64,000 nucleotides of DNA, from the NCBI RefSeq assembly GCF_004341235.1, contig NZ_SLUP01000005.1, positions 337,849-401,848 on the forward strand, in the 5' to 3' direction. The position numbers and the translations under genes were made by a program. Below the pieces are notes generated by a model. It was given only the letters and a program-made list of their open reading frames with translations, was not told where the DNA came from and did not search any database. Below are positions 9,818 through 18,897 of this stretch, piece after piece (position 1 is the first letter of the stretch; each line of letters begins with the position of its first letter). This stretch comes from Mariniflexile fucanivorans (GTDB taxonomy: Bacteria; Bacteroidota; Bacteroidia; Flavobacteriales; Flavobacteriaceae).

Positions 9818-11050
9818 TTATGAAACCGCCTTTAGTTTCTTTAAAGTGGTTTTAACCAATTTATCTTCAACATAAGTTTTAGTAACATTTAATTTTTTAT
9901 CGTTACTACTCGGCATTTCAAACATAGCATCTGTTAAAACCTCTTCACAAAGTGAACGTAAACCTCTTGCTCCTAATTTGTATTCAATAGCTTTGTCTAC
10001 AATATGGTCTAAAGCGCCATCGGTTATGGTAAAGTCAATATCATCCATAGAAAACAACTTTTGATATTGCTTAATAATGGCGTTTTTAGGTTCTGTAAGA
10101 ATAGCTCTTAATGTTTTGGCATCTAACGGATCCATGTATGTAAGCACAGGTAAACGTCCAATAATCTCTGGAATTAATCCAAAGTCTTTTAAATCTTTTG
10201 GTATGATATATTGAAGTAAGTGATCTTGATCTACAACCTCTTCAGATTTTGAAGCACTATATCCAACCGCTTGCATGTTTAAACGTTTTGATATGTGACG
10301 TTCTATTCCGTCAAAAGCACCACCTGCTATAAACAATATATTTTCGGTGTTAACTTCAATAAATTTTTGGTCTGGATGCTTACGGCCTCCTTTTGGTGGC
10401 ACATTAACAATAGTACCTTCTAAAAGTTTTAAAAGGGCTTGTTGAACCCCTTCACCAGAAACATCTCTGGTAATAGATGGGTTATCACTTTTACGAGCAA
10501 TTTTATCAATTTCATCAATAAAAACAATACCTTTTTCTGCCTTTTCTAAATTATAATCAGCCGCTTGTAATAATCGGGTTAAAATGCTTTCAACATCTTC
10601 ACCAACATAACCTGCTTCTGTTAAAACAGTCGCATCAACGATTGCTAGAGGCACATTAAGCATTCTAGCTATTGTTTTGGCAACTAAAGTTTTCCCTGTA
10701 CCTGTTTGACCGACCATAATGATATTACTTTTTTGTATATCAATATCATCCTTTGTAACAGGTTGTAATAAACGCTTATAATGATTATATACTGCAACAG
10801 ACATCACTTTTTTAGTCATGTTTTGTCCAATAATATACTCGTCTAAAAATGCCTTGATTTGTTGAGGTTTGCGTAGTTTTAATTCTGCCGATAAATCGCT
10901 GCTTTCACTTTGCTTCGATTCTTCTAGCACAATACCGTGCGCTTGCTCTATACATCTATCGCATATATGAGCATCTAACCCTGCTATTAATAAATTCGTT
11001 TCTGGCTTTTTACGGCCGCAAAACGAACATTCCAATTCTTCTTTTGCCAT
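9818..11050 (-). CDS. clpX: ATP-dependent Clp protease ATP-binding subunit ClpX
   Basis: The 410-residue AAA+ unfoldase has all expected parts. These are an N-terminal zinc-binding domain with four cysteines (CSFC at about 9-12 and CDRC at about 30-33), a Walker A motif GQTGTGKT near residue 113, the pore-loop GYVGED, Walker B VFIDEIDK, and the RKH-type loop ERHISKR. A C-terminal small domain carries sensor-2 GARGLR. ClpX hexamers unfold tagged proteins and feed them into ClpP. It follows clpP by 73 nt on the same strand, and trigger factor lies further upstream, so the three form a proteostasis block. Confidence 0.98.
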   Translation of the reverse strand: MAKEELECSFCGRKKPETNLLIAGLDAHICDRCIEQAHGIVLEESKQSESSDLSAELKLRKPQQIKAFLDEYIIGQNMTKKVMSVAVYNHYKRLLQPVTKDDIDIQKSNIIMVGQTGTGKTLVAKTIARMLNVPLAIVDATVLTEAGYVGEDVESILTRLLQAADYNLEKAEKGIVFIDEIDKIARKSDNPSITRDVSGEGVQQALLKLLEGTIVNVPPKGGRKHPDQKFIEVNTENILFIAGGAFDGIERHISKRLNMQAVGYSASKSEEVVDQDHLLQYIIPKDLKDFGLIPEIIGRLPVLTYMDPLDAKTLRAILTEPKNAIIKQYQKLFSMDDIDFTITDGALDHIVDKAIEYKLGARGLRSLCEEVLTDAMFEMPSSNDKKLNVTKTYVEDKLVKTTLKKLKAVS

Positions 11051-11123
11051 TAATCTTTATATTTTAGGGGAATTAAAATTATAAATCCCTCTATAACAAT
11101 TCTTTAAAATTACGAATTATTAT

Positions 11124-11798
11124 TTAATTACGTGCTAAAATTTCATCAATCATACCGTATTCTTTAGCTTTGTCGGCTTTCATCCAGTAATCTCTATCGC
11201 TATCATTATATACTTTGTCGTAATCTTGTCCTGTATGCTTACTTATAATTTTATAAAGTTCTTCTTTTAAAATTAATATTTCTCTTGCTGTAATTTCAAT
11301 ATCACTTGCTTGCCCTTGTGCGCCACCTAATGGTTGGTGAATCATAACACGGGAATGTGTTAAACCACTTCGCTTTCCTTTAGCACCTGCACATAATAAA
11401 ACAGCACCCATAGATGCGGCCATACCTGTACAAATAGTAGCAACATCTGGTTTTATGAATTGCATCGTATCATAAATACCTAAGCCTGCATACACACTTC
11501 CTCCAGGAGAGTTAATATAAATTTGGATGTCTTTTGACGAGTCTGTACTTTCTAAAAATAGTAGTTGTGCCTGAATAATATTTGCTACTTGGTCGTTAAT
11601 GGCTGTTCCCATAAAAATGATACGATCCATCATTAAACGAGAAAACACATCGAAAATAGCGATGTTCATTTGGCGTTCTTCGATAATATTGGGTGTTAAG
11701 CTTGTTGGGTACATACTACTCATGATTTTATTGTAGTAGGTACTGCTTATTCCTTGATCTTTTATCGCGAATTTTTCAAATTCTTTTGCGTAATCCAT
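11124..11798 (-). CDS. clpP: ATP-dependent Clp protease proteolytic subunit ClpP
   Basis: The 224-residue serine protease carries the catalytic serine in [16 protein letters not shown] and the catalytic histidine in [14 protein letters not shown]; the third residue, Asp, is in the region of [10 protein letters not shown]. ClpP forms two stacked heptameric rings that degrade substrates delivered by ClpX, whose gene is directly downstream. The N-terminal ~25 residues ([23 protein letters not shown]) resemble the propeptide-like extension of Bacteroidetes ClpP. A stem-loop separates it from trigger factor, so it may have its own promoter. Confidence 0.98.
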   Translation of the reverse strand: MDYAKEFEKFAIKDQGISSTYYNKIMSSMYPTSLTPNIIEERQMNIAIFDVFSRLMMDRIIFMGTAINDQVANIIQAQLLFLESTDSSKDIQIYINSPGGSVYAGLGIYDTMQFIKPDVATICTGMAASMGAVLLCAGAKGKRSGLTHSRVMIHQPLGGAQGQASDIEITAREILILKEELYKIISKHTGQDYDKVYNDSDRDYWMKADKAKEYGMIDEILARN

Positions 11799-11910
11799 AA
11801 TTATTACTTGTTGTTATTTTAGGTTAAATTCCTAATTATCAAATGAGTGATTTTAAAACGAACACTTAAAAACTGATTTTAATATTTTGAAGCTAAATGT
11901 ACTCAACAAA

Positions 11911-11944
11911 TTAGGCGCTATAATTTGCTAATTATAGCGCCTAA
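11911..11944 (-). terminator. Perfect 14-bp hairpin after trigger factor, probable terminator
   Basis: Arms TTAGGCGCTATAAT (11911-11924) and ATTATAGCGCCTAA (11931-11944) pair perfectly around a 6-nt loop. On the minus strand it lies 31 nt after the tig stop and is followed by TTTGTTG, a weak U-tract. It may end tig transcription in part and leave some read-through into clpP. Confidence 0.6.
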
Positions 11945-11975
11945 ATATAATGAATTATTCTTTAAAGGCACAGGA

Positions 11976-13304
11976 TTATTTATCTCCGTAAACTTCCTTT
12001 ACAAAATCTTCGTAACTTAATTCTTTTACTTTAAGATTTGCTTTCTCTTTGTAAAGCGCTAATAATTTTTGACTTACTAACTGTTCTGAAATACGACGTG
12101 CTTCTTCTTGGTTTGATAAAATACGAGCAGCAATATCATCCAATTCTTTATCAGAAGGATTCATTTGACCAAATTGTGCCATTTGTGCTTTTATCATGTC
12201 TCTTGAATGATTTTTAATGTCATCCATAGTTATTTGAATATTGTTATCCGTAATTAACTTACCTTCAATTAATTGGTAACGTAAGCTTTTTTCAGATTTT
12301 TCGTATTCTTCTTTTGCTTGATCGCTATCTAATGGTTGCTCACCAGCAGTTTGCATCCATTTTTGTAAAAACTCAGCAGGTAAATCGAACTTCGTGTTTT
12401 CAACTAAATACTCGGTAACATCATTTAAAAATTTCTGATCAGCTTGTTGAGCAAATTGTTTTTCAGCGTCTTCTTTAATTTTCTCTTTTACTTCTGAAAC
12501 AGATTTTACAGTATCTTTTCCAAATAATTTATCAAATAATTCTTGATCTAAATCGGCAAGTTCACGTGTATTGATTTCAGAAATTGTAAAACTAACTTCA
12601 ATATCTAAACCATGTACATCATCATGACCTAATTTTAAAGCGTGCATTAATTCATGATCATCTTCATAAAGACCCTTAGTTTGTAATGTAATAACATCGC
12701 CAACTTTAGCGCCAATAAATTGTTTTTCAGTAGCTTTTCCTTTAAATTTATCTAAAGTCAACGTTACTTTGTTCTCTATTTCGCGCTCTTCATTTTTATA
12801 AACACCTGTAATTTCACTATCTTTTTCTACTACAGATTGAGAAATTAATTTTCCGTATTGTTTTTGAATACGCTCAATTTGCTCGTTAATCATTTTATCA
12901 TCGGCAATAATATTATATTGCGTGATAGCATCTTTAGCCTTTAAATTAACTTCAAATTCTGGAGCTAAACCTAATTCAAATTCAAACGATAATGTTTCTG
13001 CATCCCAGTTAATGGCGTCTTGTGGCTTTGGTAGTGGTTGCCCTAAAACATCTAACTTTTCTTCAGTAAGATATTTGTTTAACGCATCTTGCAATAATTT
13101 GTTTACTTCATCAACCAATACTGCTTTTCCGTATTGCTTTTTAACCATTCCCATTGGTACTTGACCTTTTCTAAAACCAGGGATGTTTGCTGTTTTACGA
13201 TAATCTGTTAAGATTTTTTCCACTTTAGCGCTATAATCTTCTTTAGCGATATCTACTTTTACTACAGCATTTAATGCATCAACGTTTTCTCTTGTAATAT
13301 TCAT
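11976..13304 (-). CDS. tig: Trigger factor (ribosome-associated chaperone / prolyl isomerase)
   Basis: I take the ATG at 13304 (MNITRENVDALNAVVKVDIA) as the start, giving 442 residues, the usual length; an in-frame TTG 36 nt upstream adds an atypical tail. The N-terminal ribosome-binding domain contains the signature-like loop IPGFRKGQVPMGMVKKQYGK (about residues 38-57). A central FKBP-like PPIase domain follows (about 150-250), then a helical C-terminal arm domain. Trigger factor binds at the ribosomal exit tunnel next to L23 and shelters nascent chains. The gene precedes clpP and clpX on the same strand, the classical tig-clpP-clpX order. Confidence 0.96.
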   Translation of the reverse strand: MNITRENVDALNAVVKVDIAKEDYSAKVEKILTDYRKTANIPGFRKGQVPMGMVKKQYGKAVLVDEVNKLLQDALNKYLTEEKLDVLGQPLPKPQDAINWDAETLSFEFELGLAPEFEVNLKAKDAITQYNIIADDKMINEQIERIQKQYGKLISQSVVEKDSEITGVYKNEEREIENKVTLTLDKFKGKATEKQFIGAKVGDVITLQTKGLYEDDHELMHALKLGHDDVHGLDIEVSFTISEINTRELADLDQELFDKLFGKDTVKSVSEVKEKIKEDAEKQFAQQADQKFLNDVTEYLVENTKFDLPAEFLQKWMQTAGEQPLDSDQAKEEYEKSEKSLRYQLIEGKLITDNNIQITMDDIKNHSRDMIKAQMAQFGQMNPSDKELDDIAARILSNQEEARRISEQLVSQKLLALYKEKANLKVKELSYEDFVKEVYGDK

Positions 13305-13380
13305 TTTAAATGATATAAAGCCCTTTAAGGCATTTAACAAATATTTATTCTTTTGTAACCGAAATTTATTTAATCAAAAT

Positions 13381-13413
13381 CGGGTTGCAAAAATATAACA
13401 TTTTTGCAACCCG
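13381..13413 (-). terminator. Strong hairpin between the holin-like gene and tig
   Basis: Arms CGGGTTGCAAAAA (13381-13393) and TTTTTGCAACCCG (13401-13413) form a perfect 13-bp stem with loop TATAACA. On the minus strand it follows the holin-like gene and is followed by ATTTTGATT, so it may end that transcript or lie in the tig leader. Confidence 0.55.
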
Positions 13414-13435
13414 ACAAAGTTTTTAACCGCTTGAT

Positions 13436-13795
13436 TTAAAGCGGTTTTTTATCTTCTTTTAAAAGCGAATGCAGAAAAGATTGAAGTATGGAAAGCAAAA
13501 TACTAAACAGTATGGCTGTCCAGATACTACTCACTGAAAAACCTTCGATTAATTTATCGGCCAATAAAATAATTAACGCATTGATTATTAATAGAAATAA
13601 ACCTAAAGTGACTACTGTAATTGGCAGTGTTAAAATAACCAATATGGGTTTTACCAATACATTTAATATAGCTAAAACAATAGCGACTATGATGGCATTA
13701 ACCTAAACATCGCCAGATAAATCTACACCTGGCAAAAAATAGGCTAAAATAAATACGGCTAATGCGGTTAATAAAAGTTTAAGGATAACACTCAT
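13436..13795 (-). pseudogene. Phage holin family (4-TM) membrane protein with an internal TAG stop
   Basis: Reading from the ATG at 13795, the frame gives MSVILKLLLTALAVFILAYF and LPGVDLSGDV, then TAG at 13703-13705, then VNAIIVAIVLAILNVLVKPI and the rest of the protein in the same frame to the stop at 13436. The total of 119 codons matches the normal length of the phage-holin-like (PF04020) family of small four-helix membrane proteins common in Bacteroidetes. The stop sits where family members usually have Tyr or another codon differing by one base. Without it the gene would be complete. Either a nonsense mutation or a sequencing error explains this. A shorter product from a TTG at 13657 would lack the first membrane segments. 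Confidence 0.75.
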
Positions 13796-13812
13796 AATGT
13801 ATTGTTTTAGTT

Positions 13813-14925
13813 TTATTTAGGTTTAACATTTTTTAAATCTAAGGTAATAGGCAAACTATAAGGCACAACTACGGGTTTACCACGAACAACCCCTGGCGTC
13901 ATTTTTGGCAGTAAGCCTATAATACGAATAGCTTCTGCATTAAGAGAAATGTGATTTGATTTTGCATCTACACCTGTTACCCCTCCTGTTTTGTCTATTT
14001 TAAAGATAACATATATTTTTTGCTTTCCGGTTAAACCAAGTTCTGACCCAAATGATGTATTAAATCTTTCAGAAACAAAACGTGCTATATTTTGGGACAT
14101 ACATGTTTTTTTTAGCATATTACCTGAAAATCTTTCACAACCAGGAAATATTGGAACTCTTTCTATTACACCATCTGGAATTTCAGTATTGGTTAATGCG
14201 ATTAAGCTACCTTCCGATTTAAGTTCTCCGTTTTTATATTTTACTTTTTCAATTAAACTACCATCAACACCAGAATGTTCCCAAACACCATCTAATTGGT
14301 TTTTTGAATAGTCTCCTGCCCATGTTAAATTACCACTTTCATTATACTGTTTTTCGTTACCGTCTTTTAAATCCTCTTTAGTTTCTCCTTCTAACTTTAA
14401 CTTACCGTTTTCGTAAAATTGTTTATAAAAGCCTTCTTTATTGTCATTTTTATAAGTTACTTCCCATTCTAGTTGCCCTGTTGGATAATACTGTTTCCAA
14501 ATACCCGACAAACTACCATCAACGTAATTACTTTCAATTTTTAATGCTTCATCTTCAAAATACTCTTTATAATATCCTTTGTTTAGTATTCTTTCGTAAA
14601 ACAATTTTCCATTTTCGTAAAAACCTTTAACTACAAAAACATCATTTATTTTTTTTACTTCGTATCTAGCATTACCGTTTTTATAGTAGTTTGTAATTTC
14701 CTCATCTCTTTTTCCATCCGAGTAACTATAAGTAGATGAAATATTACCATTATCGTAATAGGATGTCCATTTACCAACACGTTCTTTATTTTTATATTGA
14801 CCTACCGTTTTTAATTGCCCATTTTTGTGATATTGTTCAAAAGGACCGTCGCTTATATTTTCCTTTTGTCCTGAAACAGACATGGAAAACAGGAAAACCA
14901 ACACAAAAAGAAAACATACTTTCAT
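13813..14925 (-). CDS. YwqK/MORN-like repeat protein with C-terminal TonB domain
   Basis: The 370-residue protein has a signal peptide (MKVCFLFVLVFLFSMSVSGQ). About ten repeats of the YwqK type follow, each with a core like YYxNGxLK or YKNGE, at about residues 28-240. The C-terminal ~120 residues are a TonB C-terminal domain, recognised by VPIFPGCE, FKIDKTGGVTGVDAKS and AIRIIGLLPKMTPGVVRGKP. YwqK-type repeats are annotated as antitoxin-like but mostly occur on secreted or periplasmic proteins in this phylum. The missing N-terminal membrane anchor means it is unlikely to work as a normal TonB energy transducer. A periplasmic or surface role is likely, but the function is unknown. Confidence 0.8.
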   Translation of the reverse strand: MKVCFLFVLVFLFSMSVSGQKENISDGPFEQYHKNGQLKTVGQYKNKERVGKWTSYYDNGNISSTYSYSDGKRDEEITNYYKNGNARYEVKKINDVFVVKGFYENGKLFYERILNKGYYKEYFEDEALKIESNYVDGSLSGIWKQYYPTGQLEWEVTYKNDNKEGFYKQFYENGKLKLEGETKEDLKDGNEKQYNESGNLTWAGDYSKNQLDGVWEHSGVDGSLIEKVKYKNGELKSEGSLIALTNTEIPDGVIERVPIFPGCERFSGNMLKKTCMSQNIARFVSERFNTSFGSELGLTGKQKIYVIFKIDKTGGVTGVDAKSNHISLNAEAIRIIGLLPKMTPGVVRGKPVVVPYSLPITLDLKNVKPK

Positions 14926-14966
14926 AATTTCTTAATAAAAAATTGAATATACTATATTAAGACTTT

Positions 14967-15731
14967 TTATCTTACAAACCGCATCACCGTGTCAAAAAAA
15001 TCTTTAGGATTTTCGGCATGCAACCAATGCCCTGCATTTGATATAGTAACAATTTTAGCATGTGGAAAATGAGCTTTTATAATACTTTCATCATCAACAC
15101 CAATATATTCTGAGCGATCACCTCGTAGGAACAAAGTATCTTTTTCAAAGGTTGCTTGCGATGGTAGTGGCTCGCCAACTTCGGCTACTTCTTCTTTTAA
15201 AACTTCCAAATTCATTCGTAACCCCAGCTTACCTTTTTCAACCCAATAGAGGTTTTTTAGTAAAAATTGTCGGATTCCAATATTCGAAATATAACCACTT
15301 AAAATTTTATCGGCTTCCCCTCTACTTTTAATGATATCAAAGTTCAAGGCACTTAAACCGTCTAAAATACCATCGTGATGTACGGGGTAGAAACGAGGTG
15401 AAATATCAGCAACAATTAATTTTGAAACTAATTCTGGGTATGTAGCAGCAAACAACATAGCGGTTTTTCCGCCCATAGAATGCCCTAGTAAAATAATGTT
15501 TTCAAGTTGATGCGCATCGCAATAATGCCTCAAATCCTCCACCAAAGCTTCATAACTAAATTCGTTATCATGAAAACTATGACCGTGATTACGTTGATCG
15601 ACCAAATGCACCTGATAGTTCTGTTCACTAAATTGAATACCAAGTGTTTTCCAGTTATCACTCATTCCTAAAAATCCATGAAGAATAATAAACGGCTGTC
15701 CTTCGCCTATAATATTTGAATGTAAAAGCAT
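14967..15731 (-). CDS. Alpha/beta-fold hydrolase (YbfF-type esterase)
   Basis: The 254-residue protein shows the alpha/beta hydrolase pattern: the oxyanion-hole HG in IILHGFLGMSDNW, the DQRNHGHS block, the nucleophile elbow GHSMGG (about residue 92-97), and the catalytic His in ISNAGHWLHAENP near residue 235. The Asp is probably in LRGDRSEYI. The sequence is close to the YbfF-like esterases that cleave short-chain acyl esters or thioesters. It follows pdxJ on the same strand after 36 nt, and the two are probably co-transcribed, though no shared pathway is evident. Confidence 0.85.
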   Translation of the reverse strand: MLLHSNIIGEGQPFIILHGFLGMSDNWKTLGIQFSEQNYQVHLVDQRNHGHSFHDNEFSYEALVEDLRHYCDAHQLENIILLGHSMGGKTAMLFAATYPELVSKLIVADISPRFYPVHHDGILDGLSALNFDIIKSRGEADKILSGYISNIGIRQFLLKNLYWVEKGKLGLRMNLEVLKEEVAEVGEPLPSQATFEKDTLFLRGDRSEYIGVDDESIIKAHFPHAKIVTISNAGHWLHAENPKDFFDTVMRFVR

Positions 15732-15767
15732 TATCTGATTAACGATTTACGATTTTTTATTTACGAA

Positions 15768-16481
15768 TTATTTAAGTTTATGAAGATACATTTGGATAAC
15801 GTTCTCAATACCTAAATACAAACTTTCAGCAATTAAGGCATGCCCAATAGAAACTTCCAATAATCCCGGAATGTTTTCTTTAAAAAACTGGATATTATCC
15901 AACGATAAATCATGACCTGCATTAATACCTAAACCCAAACTATTAGCTAATTCAGCGCAAGCGGCATATGGCTCTATGGCTTCTTTATTTCCTAAACTGT
16001 ATTGATGTGCAAAACCTTCGGTGTACAGTTCAATTCTATCGGTTCCTGTGGCTTTTGCTCCTTCAATTTGTTCTAAAACAGGGTCTACAAAAATAGAAGT
16101 TCTTATGCCATTTTGCTGAAATTCTTTAATAACATCCACCAAAAAATCTTTGTGCTTTATCGTATCCCAGCCAGCGTTACTTGTAATGGCATCTTCTGCA
16201 TCTGGCACCAAGGTAACTTGGGTTGGTTTCACTTGTAAAACCAAATCTAGAAACGATTTTACAGGATTTCCTTCAATATTATATTCAGTATAAACAACTG
16301 GTTTTAAGTCGCGGGCATCTTGGTAACGAATGTGGCGCTCATCGGGTCTTGGATGTATCGTTACGCCTTCAGCACCAAAACGTTGCACATCTTTTGCAAA
16401 CTGAACCACATTGGGCACATCGCCCCCTCTAGAATTCCTTAAAGTTGCTATCTTGTTGATATTTACACTTAACTTTGTCAT
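15768..16481 (-). CDS. pdxJ: Pyridoxine 5'-phosphate synthase PdxJ
   Basis: The 237-residue TIM-barrel enzyme begins MTKLSVNINKIATLRNSRGG, the family-specific N-terminus. It contains VTIHPRPDERHIRYQD (substrate-binding His and catalytic region, about 40-56) and AGHDLSLDN near residue 192. PdxJ condenses 3-amino-2-oxopropyl phosphate with 1-deoxy-D-xylulose 5-phosphate to form pyridoxine 5'-phosphate, the last step of the DXP-dependent vitamin B6 route. No other pdx genes are in the window. It is divergent from the CBS protein gene at 16570. Confidence 0.96.
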   Translation of the reverse strand: MTKLSVNINKIATLRNSRGGDVPNVVQFAKDVQRFGAEGVTIHPRPDERHIRYQDARDLKPVVYTEYNIEGNPVKSFLDLVLQVKPTQVTLVPDAEDAITSNAGWDTIKHKDFLVDVIKEFQQNGIRTSIFVDPVLEQIEGAKATGTDRIELYTEGFAHQYSLGNKEAIEPYAACAELANSLGLGINAGHDLSLDNIQFFKENIPGLLEVSIGHALIAESLYLGIENVIQMYLHKLK

Positions 16482-16569
16482 GTATCACTGTTTTAAATGA
16501 CAAAAATACAAAGTAGAACAGGCTTATATGCTTTTTTTTTGATTAATTTGCAATCATACAAATAGGAAA

Positions 16570-17229
16570 ATGGAACTTTCAGAATTTATTATTAACGACA
16601 TAAAGCCATTAAATAGTAATAGCAAAATAAGCGATTTGCAGCAATTGTTTAACCAATTAACTTATTCGCATATTCCTATTCAAGACGATGATAACATCTA
16701 TTTAGGAAGTTTTTCTGAAACCGATGCCCATTGTTTTGACGGCGATAAAACGCTTAACGACTACAAATATGCTATTGAAAACTTTTTTGTACGCGACTCT
16801 ACACAATGGCTCGATGTTTTAGAGGCTTTTGCTGTAAATTCCACTAATATTATGCCCGTTTTAAACAATCAAAACAAGTATTTGGGCTATTATGAATTGA
16901 AAGAAGTTATTAGCTTATTTAGCGATTCGCCTTTTTTCTCCGATCCTGGAGGCATATTGGTAATTGAAAAAGGCATTAACGATTATTCCTTTAGTGAAGT
17001 TAGCCAAATAGTAGAATCTAACGGCGGTAGATTGTTGGGCGCCTATGTATCTAAAATGGAGCCTGACTTAATTCAAATTACCTTAAAAATTGGTAATACT
17101 GGACTTAATGAAATTATTCAAACCTTCCGTCGCTACAGCTATGATATTGTATCTGGACACGAGGAAGATAGTTATTTGGAAAGCTTGAAAGAAAGATCGG
17201 ATTATTTAAACAAATATTTAAACATATGA
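16570..17229 (+). CDS. CBS-domain protein with ACT-like C-terminus
   Basis: The 219-residue protein has a tandem CBS pair over about residues 1-120 (for example LQQLFNQLTYSHIPIQDDDN and FAVNSTNIMPVLNNQNKYLG), which usually senses adenine nucleotides. A C-terminal ~90-residue segment beginning GGILVIEKG resembles an ACT-like regulatory fold. The stop codon overlaps the start of nadK in an ATGA arrangement (17226-17229), so the two are translationally coupled. A role as a nucleotide sensor near NAD kinase is possible but not shown by the sequence. Confidence 0.8.
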   Translation: MELSEFIINDIKPLNSNSKISDLQQLFNQLTYSHIPIQDDDNIYLGSFSETDAHCFDGDKTLNDYKYAIENFFVRDSTQWLDVLEAFAVNSTNIMPVLNNQNKYLGYYELKEVISLFSDSPFFSDPGGILVIEKGINDYSFSEVSQIVESNGGRLLGAYVSKMEPDLIQITLKIGNTGLNEIIQTFRRYSYDIVSGHEEDSYLESLKERSDYLNKYLNI

Positions 17230-18110
17230 AGGTTGCCGTTTTTGGACGATTTTACAATAAAACCACTACAGATTCGGTAGAGCGGTTATTCGATTATTTA
17301 TTAAAGAAAAACGCCGATGCCTATATTGAAACCGAGTTTTTCAATCTTATAAAAAAAGAAGCACCTAATTTTGACGATTACAAATCGTTTAAAACCTTCG
17401 ATACTTTAGATAAATCGTTCGATTTCTTGGTAAGTGTTGGTGGCGATGGTACCATTTTACGCGCCATTATTTTTGTAAAAGATATGGACATTCCCATAGT
17501 AGGAATCAATACGGGGCGTTTAGGTTTTTTAGCTACCATACAAGTAAACCAAATAGAAAATGCCATCCAAAACATTATAGATGGTAAATATAAAATATCC
17601 GAACGCAGTTTGCTTTCCATAGAAACATCGCCAGAAAACGAGGATGTTAAATCATTAAATTTCGCCTTAAACGAAATTGCAGTAAGCAGAAAGAATACCA
17701 CTTCCATGATTACTGTAGAAACCTATTTAAACGACGAATATTTAACCTCCTATTGGAGTGACGGCTTAATTGTTTCAACACCAACAGGATCAACAGGTTA
17801 CTCTTTAAGCTGTGGTGGCCCCGTAATTACACCAGATACCAATAGTTTTGTGTTGGCGCCTATTGCTCCACATAATTTAAGTGCGCGCCCTTTAATTATC
17901 CCAGATTCAACCGAAATTCAATTAAGAGTAGAAGGTCGAGAAGAAAGCCATTTAATTTCATTGGATTCCAGAATAGCAACCTTGGAAAATGGTACTATCA
18001 TAAAAATTAAAAAAGCCGATTTTAAAATTAAAATGATTGATCTTTTAAATGAAAGCTTTTTAGATACGCTTCGAAAAAAACTACTTTGGGGAGAAGATAA
18101 GCGGAATTAA
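17226..18110 (+). CDS. nadK: NAD kinase
   Basis: The 294-residue protein has the NAD kinase motifs: the GGDG active-site motif in VSVGGDGTILRA (about 73-84), the NE-type region FALNEIAVSRKN, and the conserved STPTGSTGYSLSCGGP (about 178-193). It makes NADP from NAD and ATP in the cytoplasm. Translation is coupled to the CBS gene upstream by a 4-nt overlap. The next gene, porG, has its own -33/-7 promoter. Confidence 0.97.
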   Translation: MKVAVFGRFYNKTTTDSVERLFDYLLKKNADAYIETEFFNLIKKEAPNFDDYKSFKTFDTLDKSFDFLVSVGGDGTILRAIIFVKDMDIPIVGINTGRLGFLATIQVNQIENAIQNIIDGKYKISERSLLSIETSPENEDVKSLNFALNEIAVSRKNTTSMITVETYLNDEYLTSYWSDGLIVSTPTGSTGYSLSCGGPVITPDTNSFVLAPIAPHNLSARPLIIPDSTEIQLRVEGREESHLISLDSRIATLENGTIIKIKKADFKIKMIDLLNESFLDTLRKKLLWGEDKRN

Positions 18111-18160
18111 ACAATAATTTCATATAAATACTGTTTTACACTAATACAATTTAGCTCAAA

Positions 18161-18192
18161 TTGCATTAGGCTAATCTTATTTATTATATTTG
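18161..18192 (+). promoter_or_regulatory. Predicted Bacteroidetes promoter upstream of porG
   Basis: TTG at 18161-18163 and TATATTTG at 18185-18192 are separated by 21 nt and fit the TTG/TANNTTTG pattern. The ATG of porG follows 18 nt later. It would drive the porG-uppS-bamA run. Confidence 0.55.
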
Positions 18193-18209
18193 CAAACTTT
18201 TGAATATTT

Positions 18210-18896
18210 ATGAGGCATTTAACCATATTGATATTAAGCATATTAACCATTCAATTAAGCCACTCCCAAATTAACGAATTAGGCATATTTGTAGGTGGTA
18301 GTAATTTTATTGGCGACGTAGGTGCTACCGATTATATTAACCCCAACAGTCCAACATTGGGCATTCTTTATAAATGGAATAGAAGCCCAAGGCATTCGTG
18401 GAGAGTTTCTTTAATGTATTCAGATTTAAAAGCAAGCGACAACAAATCGGATGATCCACGACGTATACAAAGAGATTATAAACTAGACACCAATCTATTA
18501 GAAATTTCTGCTGGTATGGAATTCACTTTTATGGATTTCAATTTACACTCAGGTCATAAAATTGGAACACCTTATTTATATACAGGATTAAGTGTTGCTA
18601 ATCACCAAAACTATTATTTTATTAATGGTGTACAAACCAGTGAAAACAATTATAGTTGGGCATATGGCATCCCCATGGTTTTAGGTTATAAAACAAATAT
18701 ATTAGGAAATATTATTATAGGCGCTGAGGTAGGTGCACGTTATACATTTTCAGATGAGATAGACGGTAGTTTACCAGATAGTGTTGACCATCAACAATAC
18801 CGATTTGGCAATATAAATAATAACGATTGGTATGTTTTTTCGGGCATCACCCTAACCTATACATTTGGTATAAAACCATGTTATTGTGTAAATTAA
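18210..18896 (+). CDS. porG: Type IX secretion protein PorG / DUF6089 outer-membrane barrel
   Basis: The 228-residue protein has a signal peptide ending SHSQ and a beta-barrel composition with the conserved start INELGIFVGGSNFIGDVG and C-terminal strands (GVSGIT-like WYVFSGITLTYTFGIKPCY). This is the DUF6089 family, to which the P. gingivalis T9SS component PorG belongs. The position directly before uppS and bamA is the same as I recall in P. gingivalis and supports the assignment. It probably sits in the outer membrane; the sorting-domain protease at 34.7 kb would be a substrate of the same secretion system. Assignment as PorG rests on family and context. Confidence 0.75.
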   Translation: MRHLTILILSILTIQLSHSQINELGIFVGGSNFIGDVGATDYINPNSPTLGILYKWNRSPRHSWRVSLMYSDLKASDNKSDDPRRIQRDYKLDTNLLEISAGMEFTFMDFNLHSGHKIGTPYLYTGLSVANHQNYYFINGVQTSENNYSWAYGIPMVLGYKTNILGNIIIGAEVGARYTFSDEIDGSLPDSVDHQQYRFGNINNNDWYVFSGITLTYTFGIKPCYCVN

Positions 18897-18897
18897 A

